Below are positions 1 to 6,055 of a DNA stretch of 6,830 nucleotides, piece after piece. The stretch's first letter is position 1; each line of letters starts with the position of its first letter. This DNA comes from Bacteroidales bacterium (GTDB taxonomy: Bacteria > Bacteroidota > Bacteroidia > Bacteroidales > PUMT01), in NCBI GenBank assembly GCA_007132365.1, contig SLOS01000180.1, positions 1 through 6,830 of the forward strand. Reading direction: 5' to 3'. The notes under the pieces were generated by a model. That model did no database searches. It worked only from the letters and a program-made list of their open reading frames with translations, and was not told the origin of the DNA. The position numbers and the translations under genes are program-made.

Positions 1-1
1 A

Positions 2-61
2 GAGTTTGAGGAATTTCTCCGGGAAACCCTTGCCAGGATTGATGTAGAAAAGAATAAGTAG
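2..61 (+). CDS. C-terminal end of an upstream gene (partial)
   Basis: An open frame enters from the left edge and ends at a TAG at 59-61. The 19 visible residues read EFEEFLRETLARIDVEKNK, a charged, helix-like tail. This is too short to assign a family. It lies on the same strand as the beta-helix lipoprotein, 58 bases upstream of that gene's ATG, so co-transcription is possible. Only the stop and the reading frame are seen; that it is a real gene is inferred from the spacing and the natural-looking amino-acid composition. Confidence 0.5.
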   Translation, partial: EFEEFLRETLARIDVEKNK

Positions 62-119
62 ATCTGTGAAACATCAGAAATGTAATTAAAAAAACTTTTT
101 TATTAAAAAGCATTTCGAA

Positions 120-1931
120 ATGAAACCATTTTTTTTTACCAGCCAGTTTCGGGTTTTGTTAATCCTTTTAGTTATATTTAGTTCGTGCAGTCAACCACCT
201 GATAAGGCACCTTCAGTTGAGTATGGTCCAATCGCACATACCTACGATCTGCCCGAAGTGCCTGGTACTATCTACTTTGTGTCGCCCGATGGTGATGCTG
301 ACTCTGATGGCCTTGAACCTGAAAGTCCTGCCAGCATCGAGGAGATCTTTGCCAGAGTAGTTACAGGCGATGCCATTATAATGCGCGGCGGGACTTATCG
401 CACAGGCAATCTAACTTTTAATCAAGGTATAACCATTCAACCCTATCACGATGAACAGCCGGTATTAAACGGCACACTGGTTGCTGATTACTGGACAAAG
501 GTTACTGATAATTTGTGGGTTACCGATTGGGAACACCTTTTTCCGGCAAGTCCGGAGGACTGGTGGAATCGTGAGAGACATGAACAGTTTACTCCCTTGC
601 ACCGTTTTAATAACGATGCGGTTTTTGTTGACGGTCAATTCCTTCAGTCTGCCGGCAGTACAGAAGAGGTCTATGAGGACACCTACTTTGTTGATTACAA
701 CGAGAACAAGGTCTTTATTGGCACCGATCCGGCAGACCGCTTCATTGAGATCACAGCCTTCAGAAAGGCCATTTATCGTACCCTGAAAGCGGTTCATGGT
801 AAGGAACCTGATAACAGGGGACCGGTTATTCGCGGGATTACCTTTACCCAATATCCCGATACCATGGTGCACATTGGCGGGGCGGGACTGGCAATTGATC
901 AGCATGGAAGAGATGCAGTGGGTACGGTTTTTGAAAACTGCACCTTTTCAAATTGTTTCAGAATCGGAGTTTTCGCCCTCAGCGACAGCCTGGTAATGCG
1001 AAACTGTAAGGTTGTAAACACCAATACAGAAGGGGTTTACATAGTTGCTTCATCGGATATTTTGCTCGAAAGAAATATTATTGAGAATAATAATATTGAG
1101 AAATGGACAGGATTTTACCCGGCAGCGGTTAAAATTTTCAATCAGAGCCACAGGGCTGTAGTTCGTGAAAATCTGGTCATCAATCACCCTAACTCCAATG
1201 GTGTATGGTGGGATGTGGGAAACCACGATGGAGTGTTCATAAGCAACCATGTCGAAGGGGTAAACCACAATGGATTATTTTTTGAAATTTCAGATGGGTG
1301 CATAGTGGCAGGCAATGTATTCAAAGACTGCAGCCAGGGCATCTTTGTCTTAAACGCCAGCAATGTGGAAGTTTATAACAACACCATAATTAACAGCAGG
1401 GTTAATTTTAGCCGTAATAACCGTGGCGATGAGATCGGCCTTTTCGGCTGGCATGTTACTACCGGGCCGGGAGTGGAGGAGCGCAATGGCCATGTCTTTG
1501 TTAATAACCTGCTTTATATGAGAAGCGATTATGATTCACCAATAATACAAACCGATCAACCCGCCTTCATGTGCGAGCGGCTCAGCGATCCCCATCTAAA
1601 TACATTCAACAACAATGTTTTTGTCAGAGGAAAAGGAGAGGAAGGCTATGATGCACCGATTATCAGGTGGAGTCCCTATCCTAATGAAGATTGCCGGATA
1701 GATATCTACTTACCCCGGCAGCTCAACGATCTGTATCCCGGATTTTCAAACGATTGTCTATTCTACGGCAATTTTGACGGTCCCATGTTCATGGATCTGG
1801 AAAACAATGATTTTCGTATAGCGGCCGGATTTCCGGGTATCGGTGCAGCAACAAAGATCCCTGCTCACATTGCTGATGTAACAGACCTTAAAGTCAATGA
1901 AAATAACTTCCCTGGAGCTTTCGGCCCCTGA
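120..1931 (+). CDS. Right-handed parallel beta-helix lipoprotein, probably carbohydrate-active
   Basis: This 603-residue protein begins with a lipoprotein signal: basic N-terminus, hydrophobic residues 11-20, and FSSC with Cys23 as the likely lipidated residue. It should sit in the outer membrane or periplasm. Residues 50-120 carry the entry module typical of secreted beta-helix proteins (IYFVSPDGDADSDGLEPESP, then GDAIIMRGGTYR). From about 235 to 500 there are recurring short turns rich in Asn, Gly and Val (FENCTFSNC, VMRNCKVVNTNTEGVYI, ERNIIENNN, VAGNVFKDCSQGIFV, VEVYNNTIINS), which are parallel beta-helix rungs. The end (DFRIAAGFPGIGA, 565-577) is the usual closing motif of such proteins. 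Many relatives are polysaccharide lyases or glycoside hydrolases, but I cannot identify catalytic residues, so no activity is assigned. The sulfatase downstream fits a glycan role. The ATG at 120 is the only start that includes the signal peptide. The leader is AT-rich with no Shine-Dalgarno site, as is common in Bacteroidota. It converges with the ThuA gene. Confidence 0.88.
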   Translation: MKPFFFTSQFRVLLILLVIFSSCSQPPDKAPSVEYGPIAHTYDLPEVPGTIYFVSPDGDADSDGLEPESPASIEEIFARVVTGDAIIMRGGTYRTGNLTFNQGITIQPYHDEQPVLNGTLVADYWTKVTDNLWVTDWEHLFPASPEDWWNRERHEQFTPLHRFNNDAVFVDGQFLQSAGSTEEVYEDTYFVDYNENKVFIGTDPADRFIEITAFRKAIYRTLKAVHGKEPDNRGPVIRGITFTQYPDTMVHIGGAGLAIDQHGRDAVGTVFENCTFSNCFRIGVFALSDSLVMRNCKVVNTNTEGVYIVASSDILLERNIIENNNIEKWTGFYPAAVKIFNQSHRAVVRENLVINHPNSNGVWWDVGNHDGVFISNHVEGVNHNGLFFEISDGCIVAGNVFKDCSQGIFVLNASNVEVYNNTIINSRVNFSRNNRGDEIGLFGWHVTTGPGVEERNGHVFVNNLLYMRSDYDSPIIQTDQPAFMCERLSDPHLNTFNNNVFVRGKGEEGYDAPIIRWSPYPNEDCRIDIYLPRQLNDLYPGFSNDCLFYGNFDGPMFMDLENNDFRIAAGFPGIGAATKIPAHIADVTDLKVNENNFPGAFGP

Positions 1932-1942
1932 CAAATTAGTTG

Positions 1943-1956
1943 AAATTCTGTCTTCC
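1943..1956 (+). repeat. Isolated copy of a repeat end in the convergent gap
   Basis: AAATTCTGTCTTCC lies in the 57-base gap between the convergent beta-helix and ThuA genes. The identical 14-mer forms the left end of the inverted-repeat element at 5921-6055 (copy at 5922-5935). The next bases (TTCAGCCAGG here, CCTCGGCAGGG there) are loosely similar. It may be a remnant of the same repeat family. No convincing terminator hairpin is seen in this gap. Confidence 0.45.
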
Positions 1957-1988
1957 TTCAGCCAGGTAAACTCAGATATTTCTTACGG

Positions 1989-2768
1989 CTATTTTTGATG
2001 AAGTTCTTCAGGAACTGGTAAACTAACTTTCGAAGTAGCTGCCCATTCTGTACCTCGCAGCATGAGGGTCTGAAAACCGGTATTACTCATGGCCTTAGTA
2101 TCATGTCCCAGTAAAGTATGGAAAATTCTGCCTTTCCCGTAATCCGAAACAAAAATTGCCGGTTGATTTTCATATCCTTTATTTAAAGCTTCCTCATTAA
2201 TGGCACTTCCCAATACCTGAAACCTGTCATTTTGTTTTGCATTAAGCCACAATTCATCAAAAATATAAAAATCTGAAAATCCCTTTGTTACAGGATGTTC
2301 ATGATTTTCAATTTTAACTTTGACAGGACTTCTTCTTCCATGCCATGTGTCTTCTACCCAGGTTCCTGTTGAAATTTTGTCAAACTCAGGCCAGGTGTAA
2401 AATGCAGAGGTGGAAGAATGAAAAAATACCAGGCCACCCCCTTCTTCCAAATATTGCAATAATCCATTTTCAGTCTCTTCCGGCCACCGCAGATCATTAT
2501 CGGGCCAGGAGTTCCAGTTACTTACAATTGCATCAAATTCCTTTAGTTCTCTATAAACAAGAGTATCGGGTTGATTTGTAATTTCAACTTCAAAACGACT
2601 GCTCCCTTTGTAAATGCTTTCCAGAAGAGGTGTAGTTTGACGCCAATCATGGTTATTGCTTCCACTCAATACCAGTAATCGGATTGGATCAGGATACCTG
2701 ACCTGCGACTGGCAGAGCAAAATGGTTAAAAAGAATAGAATAGTAAATAATATTTTCTTCATGAACAT
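1989..2768 (-). CDS. Exported ThuA-domain protein
   Basis: This 259-residue protein has an N-terminal export signal (MKKILFTILFFLTILLCQSQ). Cys19 follows two leucines, which is a poor lipobox, so cleavage after SQ by signal peptidase I is more likely than lipidation. The mature part is a full-length ThuA-like domain, a class I glutamine-amidotransferase-like fold. It shows the first strand and loop IRLLVLSGSNNHDWRQT (29-45), LEEGGGLVFFHSSTSAF (107-123), TWVEDTWHGRRSPV (136-149), HPVTKGFSDFYIFDELW (158-174), GKGRIFHTLLGHD (211-223) and the closing LRGTEWAA (237-244). ThuA is named for trehalose utilisation in rhizobia. Secreted Bacteroidota and Planctomycetota members are common near sugar-oxidising and sulfatase genes, and their exact reaction is mostly unknown. 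The second ATG, at 2762, gives MKKILF and is an equally good start. The gene converges on the beta-helix gene and diverges from the sulfatase. Confidence 0.87.
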   Translation of the reverse strand: MFMKKILFTILFFLTILLCQSQVRYPDPIRLLVLSGSNNHDWRQTTPLLESIYKGSSRFEVEITNQPDTLVYRELKEFDAIVSNWNSWPDNDLRWPEETENGLLQYLEEGGGLVFFHSSTSAFYTWPEFDKISTGTWVEDTWHGRRSPVKVKIENHEHPVTKGFSDFYIFDELWLNAKQNDRFQVLGSAINEEALNKGYENQPAIFVSDYGKGRIFHTLLGHDTKAMSNTGFQTLMLRGTEWAATSKVSLPVPEELHQK

Positions 2769-2899
2769 GCCCGGTTTTGTTTAGCAGCCCGGATATACCA
2801 ACGAACAGGTCGGTTTACCGGAGTGAACTTATAAAGAGTATTAAACACATAAAACATCAATCGCCAATTTGGTTGCAAATTAAGCATTATTATGATAAC

Positions 2900-2923
2900 T
2901 TATTTTATCTTTGAATTACGATA
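2900..2923 (+). promoter_or_regulatory. Promoter-like block shared with the HEPN gene
   Basis: This is one of two identical 24-base copies (the other is 6201-6224). It contains TATCTTTG at 2906-2913, a full match to the Bacteroidota -7 consensus TAnnTTTG. No good -33 TTTG lies at the usual distance. The next intact gene on this strand is the sulfatase, whose ATG is 167 bases downstream of the -7 element, so a long leader running through the HEPN relic would result if this promoter is still active. That use is inferred. Confidence 0.5.
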
Positions 2924-3003
2924 CATAAAATCTTCTTTGGAGCAAGATACCCTTCGCAAAATTAGAGACTACTGAAGAGCCTGACTGAAGAAAAATTTTA
3001 AGA
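2900..3003 (+). pseudogene. Decayed, internally deleted copy of the HEPN gene
   Basis: Two blocks match the intact HEPN locus at 6201-6624 in the same order and orientation. Block 1 (2900-2923) is identical over 24 bases to the HEPN promoter region (6201-6224). Block 2 (2939-3003) aligns without gaps to 6508-6572 with 50 of 65 bases identical. Translated from 2939, block 2 reads GARYPSQN*RLLKSLT, then EEKF*, against EARYPSHKERLLKSLT, then NEKCK, in the intact protein. The conserved ARYPS and RLLKSLT are kept, the His after ARYPS has become Gln, and two stops interrupt the frame. The spacing difference shows that about 268 bases, including the start codon and roughly the first 90 codons, are missing. 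Similarity fades after about 3005, and no clear nucleotidyltransferase remnant follows. The remnant is non-coding now. It implies an earlier second HEPN/MNT locus or a duplication. Confidence 0.8.
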
Positions 3004-3080
3004 ACGTATCTTAAACCTTTTTTTGCTGGGGCATACAGAGCTTTTTCATATTTTTAAAGTGACACTATTGATATTAAATT

Positions 3081-4532
3081 ATGAAAGAACTGAAGTTCTC
3101 TAAATTATTAGGTTTTCCGACATTATCATTACTTTTTTTGTCAAATACTGTTTGTCTGGATGAACACGACAGAAAACCCATGTCTCAGGTTAAACCAGGA
3201 GGTGAAAAAATTAGTGATTTAACAATTGATAATCCGAATGTTATAATTATATATTCGGATGATCAAGGGATTGGTGATTTGGGTGTTTATGGTGGTAAAA
3301 ATATCTATACTCCCCATACGGACCGGTTAGCCGAAAGGGGAGTTTTATTTACTCAGATGTATGCGCCATCATCTATTTGTTCTCCATCCAGAGCAGGGTT
3401 GCTTACAGGCAGATATCCACAAAGGGCTGGAATGCCTGGCAATGCGGCACCACCTCCTTTAACCGGAATTGATGATGGGAATGGATATCCCGGACTTCCA
3501 AGTGACCAACCCTCAATGGGAAAAATATTGAGTAATGCGGGGTACAAAACAGCAATGATCGGGAAATGGCATTTGGGTTATAATTCTGGTAATCGGCCCG
3601 ATGATCATGGATTTGATTACTGGTTCGGACATATTGGAGGTGTTATTGATAACTACTCACACTTTTTTCACTGGAGCGGTCCTACCAGGCATGACTTATG
3701 GAGAAATGGTGAAAGAGTTTACAGGCCAGGTGAATATTTCCCTGACTTGATGTTAGAAGAAGCGCAAAATTTTATTATTGCTCATAAGGATAGACCTTTT
3801 TTTATTTATTACTCACTGAACACCCCGCATTGGCCATATCAGGGAGATCCACATTGGATTGAACAATACCAAGATATTCATATTTCATATCCCAGAGACA
3901 TCTATGGTGCATTTGTTTCTGCACAAGATGAGCGGATCGGTAAATTACTGGCAACTCTTGAGCAACTTCAGTTGATTGATAACACGATAATTATTTTTCA
4001 GTCTGATAATGGTCATTCTGTTGAAGAAAGAGCTCATTTCGGGGGTGGCAATGCTGGTATTTATCGTGGTGCTAAAAGAGGTCTTTTTGAAGGAGGAATA
4101 AGGGTCCCATCTATTATATGCTGGCCTGGTGTAATACCTGAAAATGAAATTCGGAATCAAATGGTACATGGTATCGACTGGTTACCAACATTATTGGAAC
4201 TGTTGGGATTGGATTATCCAATGGAGAAGCTGGATGGTAAAAGTATTACGGGCATAATTCAGTCTGATTTGGCAGAGAGTCCCCATGAAGTACTTTTTTG
4301 GGAACGCACTTATCGTAATCAATGGGTTGTGCGAAAAGGTCCTTGGAAATTATATGCTAATGCTATTGACCACCCTGGGATGCATGAACTTAGTCAACAA
4401 GATCGGGAACTATTTTTGGCAAATTTGGACGAAGATCCCGGAGAAACAATTAATCTTGTAAATGACTTTCCAGATATTGTTGAAAATTTAAAGGCATTAT
4501 ATATGCAGTGGAAAAAAAGTCTTCAGAGGTGA
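3081..4532 (+). CDS. Exported S1-type (formylglycine) sulfatase
   Basis: This 483-residue protein is of normal length for the family and hydrolyses sulfate esters, most likely on a glycan. Residues 1-25 form an export signal. Cys25 follows NTV, a poor lipobox, so lipidation is doubtful. The active site is complete: Cys100 in CSPSR (100-104), which is oxidised to formylglycine in this family, followed by AGLLTGRYPQR. Likely calcium ligands are Asp60, Asp61, Asp309 and Asn310 (YSDDQG and SDNG). Other expected catalytic residues are Arg104, Lys162 and His164 in GKWHLG, His250 in NTPHWPY, and Lys333 in AKRGLFEGGIRVP. The C-terminal subdomain has RKGPWKLY (418-425) and LDEDPGETINL. The overall pattern resembles arylsulfatase A and N-acetylgalactosamine-6-sulfatase relatives, but the sulfated sugar cannot be read from sequence. 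No sulfatase-maturating enzyme is in the window. The HEPN relic and its promoter-like block lie immediately upstream. Confidence 0.93.
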   Translation: MKELKFSKLLGFPTLSLLFLSNTVCLDEHDRKPMSQVKPGGEKISDLTIDNPNVIIIYSDDQGIGDLGVYGGKNIYTPHTDRLAERGVLFTQMYAPSSICSPSRAGLLTGRYPQRAGMPGNAAPPPLTGIDDGNGYPGLPSDQPSMGKILSNAGYKTAMIGKWHLGYNSGNRPDDHGFDYWFGHIGGVIDNYSHFFHWSGPTRHDLWRNGERVYRPGEYFPDLMLEEAQNFIIAHKDRPFFIYYSLNTPHWPYQGDPHWIEQYQDIHISYPRDIYGAFVSAQDERIGKLLATLEQLQLIDNTIIIFQSDNGHSVEERAHFGGGNAGIYRGAKRGLFEGGIRVPSIICWPGVIPENEIRNQMVHGIDWLPTLLELLGLDYPMEKLDGKSITGIIQSDLAESPHEVLFWERTYRNQWVVRKGPWKLYANAIDHPGMHELSQQDRELFLANLDEDPGETINLVNDFPDIVENLKALYMQWKKSLQR

Positions 4533-4755
4533 TATTAGCATAATAATCATTTCACTGGTCTCCGGAGTTATGCCGATATAGGCCAGATAAAATTTACCGT
4601 CTTTCGCCGCGAAATATAATTCAGTCGGGCGATTTTATCAATCTTCCGCTATATGCTGTTAATGTCTTAATAAATATAACCCGGCAGTAACGCCTGATAA
4701 TTACTCCTGAGAGTATGGAAATTAAATCAAGATAGTTTAACTTGTTTCTCACCTA

Positions 4756-4780
4756 GCCCCCTTTAAAAAAGAAAGGAGGC
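4756..4780. repeat. Short inverted repeat (hairpin)
   Basis: GCCCCCTTT (4756-4764) and AAAGGAGGC (4772-4780) pair over nine positions with one mismatch around a seven-base A-rich loop. There is no T-run after it, so it is not a standard terminator on either strand. The right arm also looks like a Shine-Dalgarno site for a 19-codon frame starting at 4784, which I do not accept as a gene. It could be a small dispersed palindromic repeat. Confidence 0.4.
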
Positions 4781-4892
4781 AATATGACAAGAAAAAATAT
4801 AAAGAGAGTACGGCCTTCTTTCCACTGCTGTAATCAGCATTGACGCTATTGGTATCCCGAGAGACTATAATCTTTCTAGAACATCAGCAAAG

Positions 4893-4921
4893 TTGTGTGG
4901 GTAGGATTGAGATTAAATTTG
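4893..4921 (+). promoter_or_regulatory. Predicted Bacteroidota-type promoter for the small lipoprotein
   Basis: TTG at 4893-4895 and TAAATTTG at 4914-4921 are 18 bases apart. This fits the primary-sigma consensus of Bacteroidota (-33 TTTG or TTG, -7 TAnnTTTG). Transcription would start near 4927, leaving a leader of about 25 bases before the ATG at 4953. It suggests the small lipoprotein is transcribed on its own and not from the sulfatase. Confidence 0.55.
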
Positions 4922-4952
4922 AAAATGGACAAATTTTAAAAACATCAGGATT

Positions 4953-5558
4953 ATGAAATTACTATTAGTATGTTTCATCCTTTTCAGTTTAAGTGGATGC
5001 AAAAAAGAAGATAATTCTGTAACTATAGAAGATACTCATGATTCATCACAATTGTTATTGCTCAAAATTGATTATTCTACATCACAGTTCGAGGGTGGTG
5101 CACTTTATGGTTTTGATGTTAATCCTGCTGACACAATACCTATTGAAATAGAATATATAGAGCCAGTGGATTTTGGTTACATTAAATTAACACACAAACC
5201 AGATTTGAAGGTTATTTTCGAAGGAGAAATTATATGGCGTGGAGTTGGAGAAATTCAAATTCCCGAAAAATTTTCAGATCCGGAGGGATTTCCAAAGGCC
5301 AACTATGAAATAGAAGCACCTTCTCTGGAAAATTATGAATACTTCTTTTTGAAAAAGCCTTTAAGCGGTACATTTTTTGACGAATCAGGAGTAAAAATAA
5401 AACTTGAGGAATATTTTGATAAAATATGGGGAGAGTTAGCTGATTTAAAAGTTATTCACGAGTTTATGGATGATAATGCTTCAATGGGAATATTTTTATA
5501 CCCGGCATCGGCATTGACTGTGGATTTTGCGAAATGGTTACTTGTTTTCTATAAATAG
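4953..5558 (+). CDS. Small lipoprotein of unknown function
   Basis: I do not recognise the family of this 201-residue protein. It begins with a textbook lipoprotein signal (MKLLLVCFILFSLSGC): lipobox LSGC with Cys16, followed by KKED. The short charged linker after the cysteine is often seen on surface-exposed Bacteroidota lipoproteins. The rest is acidic and rich in alternating hydrophobic residues (LLLLKIDYS, PIEIEYIEPVDFGYIKLTH, LKVIFEGEIIWRG), suggesting a beta-sandwich, with one likely helix near 152-172. No transmembrane segment follows the signal. No catalytic motif is visible. The DNA is visibly more AT-rich than that of the beta-helix gene. It has its own predicted promoter and is bordered by two repeat-containing gaps, so it may be an accessory insertion with no tie to the sulfatase. 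The reading frame and signal peptide make it a real gene; its role is open. Confidence 0.8.
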   Translation: MKLLLVCFILFSLSGCKKEDNSVTIEDTHDSSQLLLLKIDYSTSQFEGGALYGFDVNPADTIPIEIEYIEPVDFGYIKLTHKPDLKVIFEGEIIWRGVGEIQIPEKFSDPEGFPKANYEIEAPSLENYEYFFLKKPLSGTFFDESGVKIKLEEYFDKIWGELADLKVIHEFMDDNASMGIFLYPASALTVDFAKWLLVFYK

Positions 5559-5684
5559 AAGCCACCATCCGATTTGTAATACCCGAGCGCCCTGTCGAGG
5601 GCAATCGAAATGCAGTGGAGCGCAGACATAATATCATTATAGCTGACAAACATAATCTTTTTCAGGTAAGGCAAGGCCGGGAAA

Positions 5685-5855
5685 TTACTTTAACATAAAA
5701 TCTGCACCGTTATCGGGTTGCCGTTCGCGAGGTCTCAGCGCCGGCTGCGACCTGATTTTACCGGGTTGTGCTTCGACGGGCCCAGAGTCAGCCGCGATAA
5801 CTGATTTTATGCCTTCCATGCCTTCCATGCCTTCCATGCCTTCCATGCCTTCCAT
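5685..5855 (-). other. Possible 56-codon frame starting in the Met-Glu-Gly repeats (doubtful)
   Basis: Read on the minus strand, the tandem 9-mer becomes ATGGAAGGC, giving five Met-Glu-Gly units. The frame continues through IKSVIAADSGPVEAQPGK and a basic, proline-rich stretch (RSQPALRPRERQP) to DNGADFMLK and a stop at 5685-5687. The total is 56 residues. Every repeat unit supplies an ATG, so no single start can be chosen. The frame coincides almost exactly with the inverted repeat at 5694-5811, so it may be open simply because a repeat element happens to be open. No family is recognised. It is recorded because frame, tandem repeat and inverted repeat share boundaries. Confidence 0.2.
5694..5811. 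repeat. Nested inverted repeat with a central hairpin
   Basis: The outer arms are CATAAAATC (5694-5702) with GATTTTATG (5803-5811), and GTTATCG (5709-5715) with CGATAAC (5795-5801). Inside lies a hairpin, AGGTCTCAGC (5730-5739) with GCTGCGACCT (5744-5753), pairing over ten positions with one mismatch around the loop GCCG. CTGATTTTA also occurs twice in direct orientation (5752-5760 and 5801-5809). The GC-rich core contrasts with its AT-rich surroundings. This layout resembles REP/BIME-type or miniature transposable repeats; no transposase is in the window. Confidence 0.55.
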
Positions 5856-5859
5856 GCCT
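5811..5859. repeat. 9-base tandem repeat, five copies plus four bases
   Basis: Five perfect copies of GCCTTCCAT run at 5811-5819, 5820-5828, 5829-5837, 5838-5846 and 5847-5855, followed by GCCT (5856-5859). The copies are identical, which suggests recent expansion by slippage or active maintenance. Because the unit is nine bases, copy-number change would never shift a reading frame; on the minus strand it would add or remove Met-Glu-Gly. The array abuts the right arm of the inverted repeat at 5694-5811. Confidence 0.95.
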
Positions 5860-5920
5860 GGCCGTAATTTTCCTTTGTTTGTCCTTTAATGGATTGCATT
5901 ATGTTAATATAGCTTTGGTT

Positions 5921-6055
5921 TAAATTCTGTCTTCCCCTCGGCAGGGACGGCTGTCAGATCGCTTTACAAGCTCTGCGGGAGGGGGTCTAATCCTATTAAC
6001 TCCAGACCTTGGTCGTGCTGGTTGGCGGGTGAGGTGAGGGGAAAAGCAGAATTTA
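5921..6055. mobile_element. Possible miniature element with imperfect terminal inverted repeats
   Basis: The left end TAAATTCTGTCTTCCCCTC (5921-5939) and the right end GAGGGGAAAAGCAGAATTTA (6036-6055) are inverted copies, differing by one inserted base and an internal swap near the middle. The span is 135 bases and no frame inside looks coding. Such a layout fits a MITE or a dispersed palindromic repeat. No clear target-site duplication is visible at the borders. The first 14 bases after the leading T recur exactly at 1943-1956. Mobility is inferred. Confidence 0.45.

Larger units (their letters stand above)
4533..4952. other. Gene-free gap with one hairpin and one promoter
   Basis: No supportable gene is found in these 420 bases. 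The perfect 8-base palindrome CTCCGGAG lies at 4560-4567. The short inverted pair GATAAAAT (4586-4593) and ATTTTATC (4632-4639) may form a loose stem. A stronger hairpin lies at 4756-4780 and a predicted promoter at 4893-4921; both are listed separately. No clear intrinsic terminator with a T-run is seen after the sulfatase stop. Confidence 0.5.

Noticed and set aside
465..905. A 146-codon open frame on the minus strand inside the beta-helix gene.
   Set aside because: It is antisense to a well-supported gene with clear signal peptide and beta-helix rungs. Its translation shows no domain or signal.
3010..3040. A possible remnant of the MNT motif LFGS after the HEPN relic (ACCTTTTTTTGCTGGGGCAT against ACCTTTTTGGTTCTTATGCC in the intact gene).
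   Set aside because: The match rests mainly on a run of T and needs a further deletion of about 100 bases plus indels. It is too weak to claim without an alignment statistic.
4784..4843. A 19-codon frame (MTRKNIKRVRPSFHCCNQH) preceded by an excellent Shine-Dalgarno-like AAAGGAGG.
   Set aside because: It is very short with no recognisable features, and the Shine-Dalgarno-like bases are one arm of a hairpin. Bacteroidota rarely depend on such sites.
5589..5602. A hairpin 30 bases after the lipoprotein stop (GCCCT, loop GTCG, AGGGC) as an intrinsic terminator.
   Set aside because: The stem is only five pairs and no T-run follows on the plus strand.
5464..5649. A 61-codon minus-strand frame overlapping the end of the lipoprotein gene.
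   Set aside because: Most of it is antisense to the lipoprotein, with no signal, motif or promoter to support it.
5811..5859. CRISPR-like array.
   Set aside because: The units are 9-base direct tandem copies with no spacers, so it is a simple tandem repeat.
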